Shown piece by piece: positions 17,781-26,331 of a stretch of DNA of 64,000 nt (the first letter of the stretch is position 1; every line of letters starts with the position of its first letter). Source of the DNA: VAZQ01 sp963771845 (GTDB taxonomy: Bacteria > Pseudomonadota > Alphaproteobacteria > Rhizobiales > Xanthobacteraceae); NCBI GenBank assembly GCA_963771845.1, contig CAVYVC010000020.1:124001-188000 (forward strand), read 5' to 3'. The position numbers were made by a program, and so were the translations under genes. The notes under the pieces are model-generated. The model was not told where the DNA came from. It saw only the letters and a program-made list of their open reading frames with translations, and did not search any database.

Positions 17781-18597
17781 GCAGATCACGCTGGCGACCC
17801 CAAGCCTGCAATACCGGGAGTGGCTCGCGCGCGAGCGGCGCGGCCGCCTTTCCGTGCGCGCGGCGCAATTCGCCATCCTCGTGGTGTTTCTGCTGCTGTG
17901 GGAGGCGTTGCCGAGAGCGCAGATCATCAATCCCCTGCTGACCAGCTATCCCTCGGCACTGTGGCCGACATTCCTTGAACTGCTCAAGGAGACGCCGCGT
18001 CAGGCCAGCATCCTCACCCACACCTGGTTCACGGTTTTTGCGACGGTGATCGGATTCTCTGCCGCGATGATATTGGGCATCGCGATCGCTGCGGCACTGT
18101 GGTGGTGGCACGATCTTTACAAGGTGCTCGACCCCTATCTGGTCGTGGCGAACGCCATGCCGAAAACGGCGTTCGTACCGATCTTCTATATCTGGCTTGG
18201 CGCGACGCTCTCGATCTATGGGATGTCGCTCGCGATCTCGTTGTTCATCACCATCCTGATGATCTACAATGGCTTTCAGGGCATCGACCCTAACAAGATC
18301 AAGCTTGCGCAAACGTTTGGGGCGACCAAGGGCCAGCTGCTCACCAAAGTCGTGCTGCCGGGAAGCATTCCAACCCTGATTGCGGCGCTGAAAGTCAACG
18401 TCGGCCTGTCAATGGTGGGCGTGGTGGTGGGCGAATTCCAGTCCGCCAATATCGGGCTTGGTTTTCTCATTCAATACGGGAGCCAAATCTTCAAGCTCAA
18501 CATCGTGATGACGGCAATAACGATTTTGGCGCTGATCTCCTCCGTGATGTACCTCGTTATTTCCTGGCTGGAGGCCGCCGTGATGCGGCGCCGGTAG
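17767..18597 (+). CDS. ABC transporter permease (SsuC/TauC type)
   Basis: 276 residues from the ATG at 17767, inside the end of the ATPase gene; the frame is open further upstream but that part is the ATPase in another frame. About six helices with the cytoplasmic EAA-like loop (AQTFGATKGQLLTKVVLPGS, then IPTLIAALKVN) that contacts the ATPase. The segment VVANAMPKTAFVPIFYIWLG is typical of BPD_transp_1 permeases of the NMT1/nitrate-taurine group. Third gene of the ABC operon. Confidence 0.92.
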   Translation: MSRVEQITLATPSLQYREWLARERRGRLSVRAAQFAILVVFLLLWEALPRAQIINPLLTSYPSALWPTFLELLKETPRQASILTHTWFTVFATVIGFSAAMILGIAIAAALWWWHDLYKVLDPYLVVANAMPKTAFVPIFYIWLGATLSIYGMSLAISLFITILMIYNGFQGIDPNKIKLAQTFGATKGQLLTKVVLPGSIPTLIAALKVNVGLSMVGVVVGEFQSANIGLGFLIQYGSQIFKLNIVMTAITILALISSVMYLVISWLEAAVMRRR

Positions 18598-18600
18598 CAA

Positions 18601-19134
18601 TCAGCTGTTCGGCTCAAGATCGACCGCAAGTGCCTTGAGCACGCGCGCGTTCATGTTGTAGCTGCCGATGAGGACGGTCAATTCGACCAGGGCGCGATCG
18701 TCAAAATGGCGCCTGACGTCCTCAAATACAGCGTCCGGCACTGTAATTTCTCGTGTCATGGTGTCGGCATAGATCAGCGCGGCGCGTTCCCGCGCAGTGA
18801 AGAATTTGGAATCCTGCCAATCCGCAAGAGCACGACATTCTTCGAGGGTGAGCCCATCGGCGAGCGCCAGCGTCGGGACGTGCTGGCGCAAGACGTATTC
18901 ACATTGCGCCAGGTGACCGATGCGAACGATGACGATCTCGCGCAGGCGGCCGCCGAGCGTCGTCTTCCAGCGCACCGCATTGGAGTGATTGAACCAGCTC
19001 TCGGCAAGCGCTGGAGTGTTCAGCAGCGCGCGGTAGATATTGAGCAAGCGGCCCCGCCGTCCCGCGCGAAGTTTTTCGACGAGAGCGGAAAGCTCGGGAT
19101 GCTCGTTCTCCTTGATGAGTTCCACGCGAGCCAT
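18601..19134 (-). CDS. Carboxymuconolactone decarboxylase / AhpD-like protein
   Basis: 177 residues, an all-helical AhpD-like fold. Family features: LLNIYRALLNTPALAESW, LGGRLREIVIVRIGHLAQCE, and YVLRQHVPTL. The peroxidase-type members carry a CxxC pair; here only one Cys is present (QCEYVLRQH), so thiol-disulfide chemistry as in AhpD is unlikely. Ends four bases from the convergent ABC permease. Confidence 0.8.
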   Translation of the reverse strand: MARVELIKENEHPELSALVEKLRAGRRGRLLNIYRALLNTPALAESWFNHSNAVRWKTTLGGRLREIVIVRIGHLAQCEYVLRQHVPTLALADGLTLEECRALADWQDSKFFTARERAALIYADTMTREITVPDAVFEDVRRHFDDRALVELTVLIGSYNMNARVLKALAVDLEPNS

Positions 19135-19194
19135 CGTGTCGTTCCTATAGGCTGCGCAAATCGCCTGCTATATTCGCAGCAAAATCCTTTGGTT

Positions 19195-19309
19195 GTCATG
19201 CCCCGCGAAGGCGGGGCACCCAGTAACCAATATCCAAGCCGTTGAGGTAGATCGGTGCCAATTTCAAGGTCCGGTGTTTACTGGGTCGCCCGCATTCGCG
19301 GGCGATGAC
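19195..19309. repeat. Dispersed palindromic repeat (GTCATGCCCCGCGAAGGCGG type)
   Basis: Inverted ends: GTCATGCCCCGCGAAGGCGG at 19195 with its partner CGCATTCGCGGGCGATGAC ending at 19309; inner arms ACCCAGTAA and TTTACTGGGT also pair. A second repeat class distinct from the ones at 13.6 and 15.7 kb. Confidence 0.7.
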
Positions 19310-19348
19310 GGCCGAGAGATAGGTGCGCGCGGATCCACTCGCCGGTTC

Positions 19349-20209
19349 TCACGTCGTCGCCTCGATCATGGCGCGCAGCTCCGGCGTAATCTCGGGCATG
19401 ATCCCGAACCAGCTGTGAAAGGCGGGGCGCGCCTGATTGAGCAACATGCCGAGCCCGTTTACGGTGGGATTGCCCCGCTTGCGGGCGGCGGCGAGGAGCG
19501 CCGTCTTGCGCGGGATATAAACAATGTCCGAGACCAGCGCGGTCACGGGCAGCGCATCGAGGGAAAGGTCGAGAGCCCGCTGCCCGACCATCCCCTGATT
19601 GGTGGTGTTGACCAGCATCGCCGCACCAGCAAGGGCTGCTCCGCGGATTTTCCATTCCATCGCAGTAATCGGTTGGCCCCATTCCAGTTCCAGTTCTTTG
19701 GCGCGCGCAAACGTGCGATTGACGAGCCGGATCTCCCGCGCGCCCTGGTCGAGCAACCCCGCGAGCACGGCGCGGGCGCCGCCGCCGGCCCCAATGACGA
19801 CAATGGGCCCCGTGTCGGCGCGCCAGTCCGGCTGCGCTTCGCGAATGCTTTCGACATAGCCGAAGGCGTCGTGATTGTAGCCCGCGAGCGATCCATCCGG
19901 CGCCGCAACGACGCAATTGACCGCGCCGATTCGCCGCGCCAGCGGATCGAGCTCATCCACGAGATCGAGCGTAGCCTGCTTGTGCGGGATGGTCAGATTA
20001 CAGCCCGCAAAGCCGAGCGGCGCAAGGGCGCGCAAGGCCGCCGCCAGGTGGTCCTTCGTGATCGCGAGCGGGACGTAGATCCCGGTCAATCCGTAACGCG
20101 CGAGCCAATAATTGTGCAGCTTCGGCGAGCGCGAATGCATCACCGGGTCACCCATGACACCGGCGAGCAGGAAACGATCAGGCTGGCTCATTGCATGATA
20201 CAGTCGCAC
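19349..20209 (-). CDS. aroE: Shikimate dehydrogenase family protein
   Basis: 286 residues; a start at 20191 (MSQPDRFLLAGV) is equally likely. N-terminal substrate domain with SRSPKLHN and the catalytic Lys in GCNLTIPHK (Lys77), then the NADP site IGAGGGARAVLAGL and NRTFARA. The end GLGMLLNQARPAF is typical. It reduces 3-dehydroshikimate to shikimate, or in paralogues oxidises quinate. Its place beside a PEP-mutase-like lyase and a LeuCD pair, not with other aro genes, hints at a specialised paralogue. Confidence 0.88.
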   Translation of the reverse strand: MRLYHAMSQPDRFLLAGVMGDPVMHSRSPKLHNYWLARYGLTGIYVPLAITKDHLAAALRALAPLGFAGCNLTIPHKQATLDLVDELDPLARRIGAVNCVVAAPDGSLAGYNHDAFGYVESIREAQPDWRADTGPIVVIGAGGGARAVLAGLLDQGAREIRLVNRTFARAKELELEWGQPITAMEWKIRGAALAGAAMLVNTTNQGMVGQRALDLSLDALPVTALVSDIVYIPRKTALLAAARKRGNPTVNGLGMLLNQARPAFHSWFGIMPEITPELRAMIEATT

Positions 20210-20225
20210 TCGACCGCATCGGGAA

Positions 20226-21125
20226 TCATTCCGCCGCGCGCTTGTGCACCAGCGCAGAAGCAGCCTGATCGTAGTTTTGCTCGCGGGCGAGGAGCGCCTT
20301 TAGATCGACGAGATCGTAATAGTCCTCCAGCGGCATCACATGCTGCTGGCAGGCTGCAAGCGAATTTTCACGCTTGAGGATGCCGAGGACGTTGCGAACC
20401 GCTTGCGCCGCCGCAAACAGCGGCAACGATGGAAAGGTCGCGGCGCACACGCCGGCGGCTTCGAGCTCTTGCAGGCTGCGCGCCTTCGGTCCCGCTGCCT
20501 GTGAAAGCGTGGCCATGTGCGGCCCGCCGACCTCACGCATGACGCGCTTGATTTCCGCGACGGTATCGACGCCCATGGGCTTTGCCATGTCGGCCCCGGC
20601 CTCCATGAACAGCCGGCAGCGCGCAATGGCAGCATCGATGCCCTCGACCCCGGCGGCATCGGTGCGAGCGGCGATGAAAAGATCGTCATCGCGCCGCGCA
20701 TCGAGCGCAGCTTTGATCTTGGCGAGCATTTGCTCGAGCGGGATGATCTGCTTGCCCGGCAGATAGCCGCAGCGATTAGGAAAGACCTGGTCGCTGATGA
20801 ACAAGCCCGCGACTCCCGCGGCTTCGAAAGCGCGCACCATCTGGCGCACGTTGTTCACGCCACCGAAGCCGGTGTCGGCGTCGACATAGACCGGTATCTT
20901 CACTGCCGCACAGATGCGCGCGTAATGGTCGGCATAGTCGCGCATGTTACACTGGCCCATATCGGCCTGGGCCAACATGCTGCCGATGGCGGCATAGCCA
21001 CCCGCCACCAGCGCTTCGAACCCTTCCGCCTCGATGATGCGCGCGGAAAGTGCATCATATGCGCCCGGCATGAGCACCAGGCGGTTGCCCGCCATGATGG
21101 CTCTGAATTTTTTTCTGACGTTCAT
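20226..21125 (-). CDS. Isocitrate lyase / PEP mutase superfamily lyase
   Basis: 299 residues, a phosphoenolpyruvate-binding TIM barrel. Family blocks: LMPGAYDALSARIIEAEGFE, VYVDADTGFGGVNNV (metal and substrate Asp), and DQVFPNRCGYLPGKQIIP. Lyases of this type cleave methylisocitrate, dimethylmalate or decarboxylate oxaloacetate. The gating loop usually reads EDQ..PKRCGH; here it is SDQ..PNRCGY, so the usual metal-coordinating Glu is a Ser. The reaction is therefore uncertain. Lies between the shikimate dehydrogenase gene and an IS701 insertion. Confidence 0.8.
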   Translation of the reverse strand: MNVRKKFRAIMAGNRLVLMPGAYDALSARIIEAEGFEALVAGGYAAIGSMLAQADMGQCNMRDYADHYARICAAVKIPVYVDADTGFGGVNNVRQMVRAFEAAGVAGLFISDQVFPNRCGYLPGKQIIPLEQMLAKIKAALDARRDDDLFIAARTDAAGVEGIDAAIARCRLFMEAGADMAKPMGVDTVAEIKRVMREVGGPHMATLSQAAGPKARSLQELEAAGVCAATFPSLPLFAAAQAVRNVLGILKRENSLAACQQHVMPLEDYYDLVDLKALLAREQNYDQAASALVHKRAAE

Positions 21126-21145
21126 GCGACGCTCCTGAAATAACC

Positions 21146-22642
21146 GTAGGGCGGATTAGTGCTAACTAATGTTACTGCGTCACAACCTGAGACGCATGTT
21201 CCTTCTGTATCGGGTTGCACAATAGGGGCATCTTGGCAGCATCCTTGCGATTGCGACGATCAGCTGATGATGGAGCGTAGCGATCGAGTTGGGAACGTGG
21301 CGTTGGGGCCGGATTGGCGGCGCCGCGGGGTCGGTAACTATCGGGAATGGCAAGTTTTTTGACTCTCCGGGCGCAATGAGGTCCTGAGGGGGGAATCGTC
21401 TCCCTTTCGGAGATCAGGAAGCCGTAAACGGCGATGCAAAGCGTCGCGTGATGGTGGAAGCCCGGCCATCCCCGCCCCTCGTAGTGCCCGAGCCCGATCT
21501 CTTGTTTGAGCTCCAGGTAGTCGCGCTCGATCCGCCACCGCATTTTTGCGCGATCGACCAGCGCATGAAATGAAATGTTCTTATCGAGGGTGGCAAGCCA
21601 ATATTTGGTGGGCTCACGCTCACTCTTGGGCCATTCGATGAGAAGCGTTTCTTCACCTCGTGCCGCGGCACCCCTGATCGGCGCCGTTCGCACTTGAACG
21701 CGGGCGAAGCGCGAGCGCAGCTTTTTGTTAGTTCCCTCCCGCCAGGTGATCGTGCACCAAGCTTTTTCTGGCAGCCTGAGTGCCAACTTCTTCACGCTCA
21801 AGCGCGGCCCCATCCCGCCATCATCGGTTACTCTACGCACCATAATTGTCGGTATGATGGCTGCCACGTATTCGAGCCCCAGCGCACTGAGGCCCGTGCG
21901 AAACCCTGAGTTCGATCCGTAGCTCGCATCTGTGAGCACCACCCCGCGCGGTACCCCCGCCGCTAAGGCTTTCGCAATCTGCTCCAGGGCGATCTGCGGT
22001 TTGGTCTTGAACGAGATCTCCTTGGGAATACGCGCTTTCTTGCGGCGCGCAGCGTTTTTAGCCCATTGCTGCGGCAGATAAAGCCGATACGCGATCGGCA
22101 GGCTGGCGTGATGATTGGCGATCGACAACGTCACTGCCACCTGACAATTCGCTTGCTTGCCAAGCTGGCCGCAATATTGATGCTGCACGCCGACCGATTT
22201 GGAGCCGCACTTTGGAAAAGACGTATCGTCGACAATCCAGGCTTCAATCGGTCCATGCCGCTCGATCACCGGCAAGATCAGCTCGCGCACTTTGGCCAAC
22301 ATTGACGCGTCCGACCACGGCGCATTGGCAACAAAGTGCAGCAATCTTTGATGCTGCACCGAAGTCTCGTGCGGCGCCGTCACCGCCGCGATCGGCTCCA
22401 CGCTCCTGCGGCCTTCTGAGACCAAAAGGCCGGCACAGTAATCATTCAGCGGCCGCTCCCGGTCGGCGTGGCCGATCACGCTCGTCAGCTGTTCCACAAA
22501 ACGCGCAAATCGAGATGCACTATCCTCCGTTTTTTCGAAATTCATCGCAGCCCTCCGCCGGCCAGTGAACCTCGACAAATATCTGATTCTCATGCACTAT
22601 CGACGGAAAATCTTCTGACTCAGTGCGACTAACCCGCCCTAC
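21146..22642. mobile_element. IS701-family insertion sequence
   Basis: A complete transposase is bounded by 15-base inverted ends: GTAGGGCGGATTAGT at 21146-21160 and the complement of GTAGGGCGGGTTAGT at 22628-22642, one mismatch. I see no clear target duplication just outside, so the exact ends may differ by a few bases. It sits between the PEP-mutase-like lyase gene and leuD, with its right end forming the last codons of leuD. Confidence 0.7.
21172..22545 (-). CDS. IS701-family transposase
   Basis: 457 residues from the ATG at 22545, chosen for its GGAGGG site; the frame opens 16 codons earlier. DDE residues in order: WIVDDTSFPKCG, VVLTDASYGSN, and WRIERDYLELKQEIGLGHY with the final Glu. 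The N-terminal segment (RFARFVEQLTSVIGHADRER) and LLHFVANAPWSD are typical of IS701 transposases. The reading frame is intact, so the element may be active. Confidence 0.92.
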   Translation of the reverse strand: MNFEKTEDSASRFARFVEQLTSVIGHADRERPLNDYCAGLLVSEGRRSVEPIAAVTAPHETSVQHQRLLHFVANAPWSDASMLAKVRELILPVIERHGPIEAWIVDDTSFPKCGSKSVGVQHQYCGQLGKQANCQVAVTLSIANHHASLPIAYRLYLPQQWAKNAARRKKARIPKEISFKTKPQIALEQIAKALAAGVPRGVVLTDASYGSNSGFRTGLSALGLEYVAAIIPTIMVRRVTDDGGMGPRLSVKKLALRLPEKAWCTITWREGTNKKLRSRFARVQVRTAPIRGAAARGEETLLIEWPKSEREPTKYWLATLDKNISFHALVDRAKMRWRIERDYLELKQEIGLGHYEGRGWPGFHHHATLCIAVYGFLISERETIPPSGPHCARRVKKLAIPDSYRPRGAANPAPTPRSQLDRYAPSSADRRNRKDAAKMPLLCNPIQKEHASQVVTQ

Positions 22643-23261
22643 AATCGCGCGCGATCTGCAGCCACGGCTGCTCGGTTGCCGTCCGGCGTTCCCAGCTTGC
22701 AATCTCGTCGGCGTGCTTGAGCGTAAGGCCGATATCGTCCAGCCCTTCCAACAGTCGCATGCGATCGGCGGGGGAAATATCAAACACGATATCGCCGCCG
22801 CCGGGGCCGCTGATGCGCTGGGCGCCCAAATCAACCGTAAACGGGGCGGCGCCGTTGACGGCGATTACGCGCTGCTCGAAAGCGCGCGCATCGGACGGCG
22901 ACAGCATGATCGGCAGCAATCCGTTCTGCAAGCAGTTCTCGCGATAAATGTCGGCAAAGCTGCGCGCCACAATGACACGGATGTTGTTCGCGAGCATTCC
23001 CCACACCGCCGCCTCGCGCGAGGAACCAGCGCCGAAATTGTGTCCGGTCACGAGAATGCCGGGATTGCGGAACTGCGGCTGGTTGAGAACGAACGATTTA
23101 TCCGCGCCGCCGTCATCGCGCCGCCGCGCGCGCATGAACAATAACGCCTTGTAATCCGGTTTGAGACTTCGCATCGCCTGCACCGGCGCGATCTGGTCGG
23201 TATTGATGTCGTCCGCAATAAGCGGAACCGCGATCCCGGTGTGAGTCTCAAACGGCTGCAT
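22629..23261 (-). CDS. leuD: 3-isopropylmalate dehydratase small subunit family (LeuD-like)
   Basis: 210 residues of the swivel-domain subunit: ADDINTDQIAPVQAM at the start and the family core GHNFGAGSSREAAVWGM, which closes over the active site of the large subunit. Its start is directly against the leuC stop (overlap of one base). The last residues (DCRAG, stop) are encoded inside the terminal repeat of the IS701 element, so the native C-terminus has been replaced, though the domain looks full length. Could act in leucine synthesis or as a paralogue for methylated malates. Confidence 0.88.
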   Translation of the reverse strand: MQPFETHTGIAVPLIADDINTDQIAPVQAMRSLKPDYKALLFMRARRRDDGGADKSFVLNQPQFRNPGILVTGHNFGAGSSREAAVWGMLANNIRVIVARSFADIYRENCLQNGLLPIMLSPSDARAFEQRVIAVNGAAPFTVDLGAQRISGPGGGDIVFDISPADRMRLLEGLDDIGLTLKHADEIASWERRTATEQPWLQIARDCRAG

Positions 23262-24664
23262 CAGGGGTTCCCGAGCTGCCGCACATCAGCGATGCGGCCC
23301 GCGATAGCGCTGGCGGCGGCGGTCTGCGGGCTCGCGAGATGGGTGCGCACGTTCGGGCCCTGCCGGTGCTCGAAATTGCGATTGGTCGTGGAGATGCAGC
23401 GTTCCCCCGGCGTGCCGCGATCGCCGTTCCCGCCCGCGCACATGGAGCAGCCTGATTCACCCCAGAAAAAGCCGGCAGCGCGGAAGATGCGGTCGAGACC
23501 CGCCGCCTCCGCTGCGCGCTTCACCGAACTCGAGCCCGGCACCACCATTGCGATGACGCCCTCGGCGACATGTCGCCCGCGCACGATGGCGGCGGCGGCT
23601 TGCAGGTCGGACAGGCGGCTGTTGGTGCAGGAGCCGATGAACACGCGATTGACCGGCAGATCCGCAAGCGCCATGCCGGGTGCAAGCCCCATATAGACGA
23701 GTGCGCTCTCCACCGCCGGCCGTCGGCCGCCCGCGGCCGTGCTGGGATCAGGCACGCGTCCGGAAATGCCGAGCACCTGGCTTGGATCGGTGCCCCAGGT
23801 GACCTGCGGCTCGAGCGCGCTACAGTCGAGCACGTGCTCGCGATCGAATCGCGCGCCCGCATCCGACTTCAGCGTGCGCCAGTGTGCGAGCGCGCAATCC
23901 CACATCGCGCCCGCCGGGGCGAAGGGCCGCCCTGCAAGCCACGAAAAGACGCTCTCGTCAGGCGCCACAAATCCCGATCGGCCGCCCATCTCGATGTTGA
24001 GATTGCAAAGCGTCATGCGCGCTTCAATTGACAGGGCGCGGACCGCGGCCCCGGCATATTCGACCGCATATCCGCGCGCGCCCGAAACGCCGAGATCGCC
24101 AATCAACCGCAGCGCCGCGTCTTTGGCGCCGACATGCGCGGGCAAAGTCCCTTCCAGCCGAATCAGCATGCGCTTGGGCCGCTTGAGCGCCATCACCTGG
24201 GTCGCGAGAATGTGTGCGAGCTCGCTCGTGCCGCAACCGAAAGCAAGCGCGCCGAGCCCGCCTACCGTGCTGGCATGACTGTCCGGCACGGCATGGGTTG
24301 CGCCGGGCAACACCATGCCGAGCTCCGGCGCGACCACGTGACAGATGCCCTGCTCGGGGTCGCTGATGTCGAACAGCCGAATGCCGTTGCGGCGGCTGCC
24401 CTCGCGCATGGCGCGCAGGAAGGCAGCACCCGACGGATTGGTGTTGTCGTCGCGGCCGGGCTGGGTAGCGACCGTGTGGTCCTGCATCGAGAACGTGAGG
24501 TCGGGGCGCCGCACCGGGCGACCCTGCTTGTGGAGCTGCTCGAAGGCGTGCGGCGCGTGCAGCTCGTGCAGGACGTGCCGGTCGATATAGATGAGCTCGC
24601 GCCCATCCGCGCGCGGCGCCACCAGATGGACATCCCAAATCTTGTCGAACAGGGTTTGGGGCAT
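23261..24664 (-). CDS. leuC: 3-isopropylmalate dehydratase large subunit family (LeuC-like)
   Basis: 467 residues. Opens MPQTLFDKIWDVH and carries the aconitase-family 4Fe-4S cysteines in GSCTNSR and SGCSMCAGGNGD; substrate motifs DHTVATQ, GATHAVPDSHASTVGG and SCTNSRLSDL follow the LeuC pattern. Together with LeuD it interconverts 2- and 3-isopropylmalate, or hydrates dimethylmaleate or citraconate in paralogues. The absence of leuA/leuB and the neighbouring lyase gene favour a catabolic paralogue (inference). Confidence 0.9.
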   Translation of the reverse strand: MPQTLFDKIWDVHLVAPRADGRELIYIDRHVLHELHAPHAFEQLHKQGRPVRRPDLTFSMQDHTVATQPGRDDNTNPSGAAFLRAMREGSRRNGIRLFDISDPEQGICHVVAPELGMVLPGATHAVPDSHASTVGGLGALAFGCGTSELAHILATQVMALKRPKRMLIRLEGTLPAHVGAKDAALRLIGDLGVSGARGYAVEYAGAAVRALSIEARMTLCNLNIEMGGRSGFVAPDESVFSWLAGRPFAPAGAMWDCALAHWRTLKSDAGARFDREHVLDCSALEPQVTWGTDPSQVLGISGRVPDPSTAAGGRRPAVESALVYMGLAPGMALADLPVNRVFIGSCTNSRLSDLQAAAAIVRGRHVAEGVIAMVVPGSSSVKRAAEAAGLDRIFRAAGFFWGESGCSMCAGGNGDRGTPGERCISTTNRNFEHRQGPNVRTHLASPQTAAASAIAGRIADVRQLGNP

Positions 24665-24687
24665 GCAGGCAGGTTAGCAAAATTATT

Positions 24688-24717
24688 GCGGGCCGGCAGG
24701 TGAGAATGCCGGCCCGC
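24688..24717 (-). terminator. Hairpin between leuC and ECF sigma gene
   Basis: A perfect 11-bp stem (GCGGGCCGGCA with TGCCGGCCCGC, 8-base loop). Read on the minus strand it follows the sigma gene and is followed by AATAATTTT, an acceptable terminator tail. It would separate the sigma transcript from leuCD. Confidence 0.65.
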
Positions 24718-24769
24718 GCGCCTTTTCATGGACATTAATTCGAGTGCCGCGCGCGCGCGGCAGATTGCG

Positions 24770-25378
24770 TCAGAGGGCGCTCACCCCGGCCTGCTTGAGG
24801 AGATCGGCCATCTTGTTGCGGGCGTAGAACATGCGGGTTTTCACGGTTGCCGGGGGGACGCCGACGATGCGGGCGACCTCATCGACCGATTTCTCGTGGT
24901 AGTAGACGAGATCGATCACCTCGCGGTGTGCCGGCGAAAGCTGGGTCAGGCACTTCTGCACAATGGTGTTGCGATCCTTGGTGCCCACGACCGTCTCGGG
25001 ATTGTCGGCGGTGTCTTCAATGGTCGCCGCCATCTGATCGTCGAGATACTCGTCGGTTCGCCGCCGCAGCGCCGAGAGCGCCTTGTAGCGGGCAATGGCC
25101 AAGAGCCAGGTAGAAACCTGCGACTTCGATTCGAAGCCCTCCGCCTGCCGCCACACGTCGAGGAACACCTCGCTCACGAGGTCCTCGGCCAGCGACTGGT
25201 TGCCGGTGAGGCGAAGGATGAACCGGTACACCTTCACGTTGTGACGGGCGTACAGCACTTGCATCGCGCGCTTGTCGCCATCGGCGATGAGGCTGATGAG
25301 CATGTCGTCCGAGCTGTCCTGCACGGGTGCTCGGAGGTGCAGCGGCGCGATATCGCGCAGCACATATTCGGTTTGCAT
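24770..25378 (-). CDS. ECF-type RNA polymerase sigma factor
   Basis: 202 residues with two sigma domains. Region 2: MQVLYARHNVKVYRFILRLT, AEDLVSEVFLDVWRQ and STWLLAIARYKALSALRRR. Region 4: QKCLTQLSPAHREVIDLVYY, SVDEVARIVGVPPATVKTRM. There is no sigma 1.1 or region 3. ECF factors direct transcription of stress or surface regulons and normally have an anti-sigma partner gene; none is adjacent here. The N-terminal 20 residues are poorly conserved and the start could be one of the internal Mets. Confidence 0.9.
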   Translation of the reverse strand: MQTEYVLRDIAPLHLRAPVQDSSDDMLISLIADGDKRAMQVLYARHNVKVYRFILRLTGNQSLAEDLVSEVFLDVWRQAEGFESKSQVSTWLLAIARYKALSALRRRTDEYLDDQMAATIEDTADNPETVVGTKDRNTIVQKCLTQLSPAHREVIDLVYYHEKSVDEVARIVGVPPATVKTRMFYARNKMADLLKQAGVSAL

Positions 25379-25575
25379 GACGATCCCCTGATCAACGAGC
25401 TTTTTAAAGCTCAGCCCTTAGGTGGAGTTCGTAGCAAACCGCTGTTGCAGCGTTGTTACGTGGAAAGAGGAAAATGGTTTCGTCGGTACGGTTAATTATT
25501 TCTTGGCTGAGGCTTTTATGACACAAAAGGTATTATGGTATGGGCAATTGTTTCGTGCCGTGCGACTTTTATGCT

Positions 25576-26331
25576 TCAGTCCAGCACTGATGCTTCTCCT
25601 GACGGGGAAAACAGGTACCCGCCGCCGCGGACGGTGCGGATAACCGACGGGCGCTCCGGATCGGGCTCGATCTTGCGCCTGATGCGCATGATTCGCACGT
25701 CAATGGCGCGATCATAAGCCTCGGGATCGCGGGCATTGGCGAGTTCGAGCAAACGGTCGCGTGACAGCACCCGCTTGGGATTGGCGGCGAACACCCGCAA
25801 GAGACCGTATTCCGACGGGGTGAGGGGATGCTCGTTGCCTTCATCGTCGCGCAAGGCCTGGGCGTCATGATCGAGCCATTTCGTTCCGAAGCGTACCCGG
25901 ACCGGCTCGGCCGGGCGTGCCGCCTTTGCCGACGGCGCCAGAACAGCAGGTTGTGGCGCGCTCGCGCTCCTTCGCAGCACCGAGCGAATGCGCGCCAGAA
26001 GCTCGCGCAGCTCGCATGGCTTGGCGAGATAATCGTCGGCGCCGAGTTCCAGCCCAACCACCCGGTCAATGGGACTGGCGGTCGCGGTGAGCATGATGAT
26101 CGGAACCTGGCTGCGTTGCTTGAGGTCGCGAATGATGGAAAGACCGTCCTCCTCCGGCATGTTGAGGTCGAGGACAATCAGGTCCGGCACCTGGCGGGCA
26201 AAGAGCTGGCGCAGGCTCGCGCCGCCCTCACACAAGCTCACGCTAAAGCCATGCATGCGCAGGTAGTCGCCGACCATCTCGCGGGCGGGCTTCTCGTCAT
26301 CGACCACCGCGATGTGCTGGGCTTGGTTCAT
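25576..26331 (-). CDS. OmpR-family DNA-binding response regulator
   Basis: 251 residues. Receiver domain with DDE at 11-13, phosphoacceptor Asp55 (VLDLNMPEEDG) and Lys in DDYLAKPCEL; then a linker rich in Ala and Pro, and a winged-helix output domain (LTPSEYGLLRVFAANPKRVL, DVRIMRIRRKIEPDPERP, IRTVRGGGYLF). Its start overlaps the stop of the hybrid kinase by four bases (ATGA), so it is the output of the four-gene signalling operon. Confidence 0.93.
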   Translation of the reverse strand: MNQAQHIAVVDDEKPAREMVGDYLRMHGFSVSLCEGGASLRQLFARQVPDLIVLDLNMPEEDGLSIIRDLKQRSQVPIIMLTATASPIDRVVGLELGADDYLAKPCELRELLARIRSVLRRSASAPQPAVLAPSAKAARPAEPVRVRFGTKWLDHDAQALRDDEGNEHPLTPSEYGLLRVFAANPKRVLSRDRLLELANARDPEAYDRAIDVRIMRIRRKIEPDPERPSVIRTVRGGGYLFSPSGEASVLD

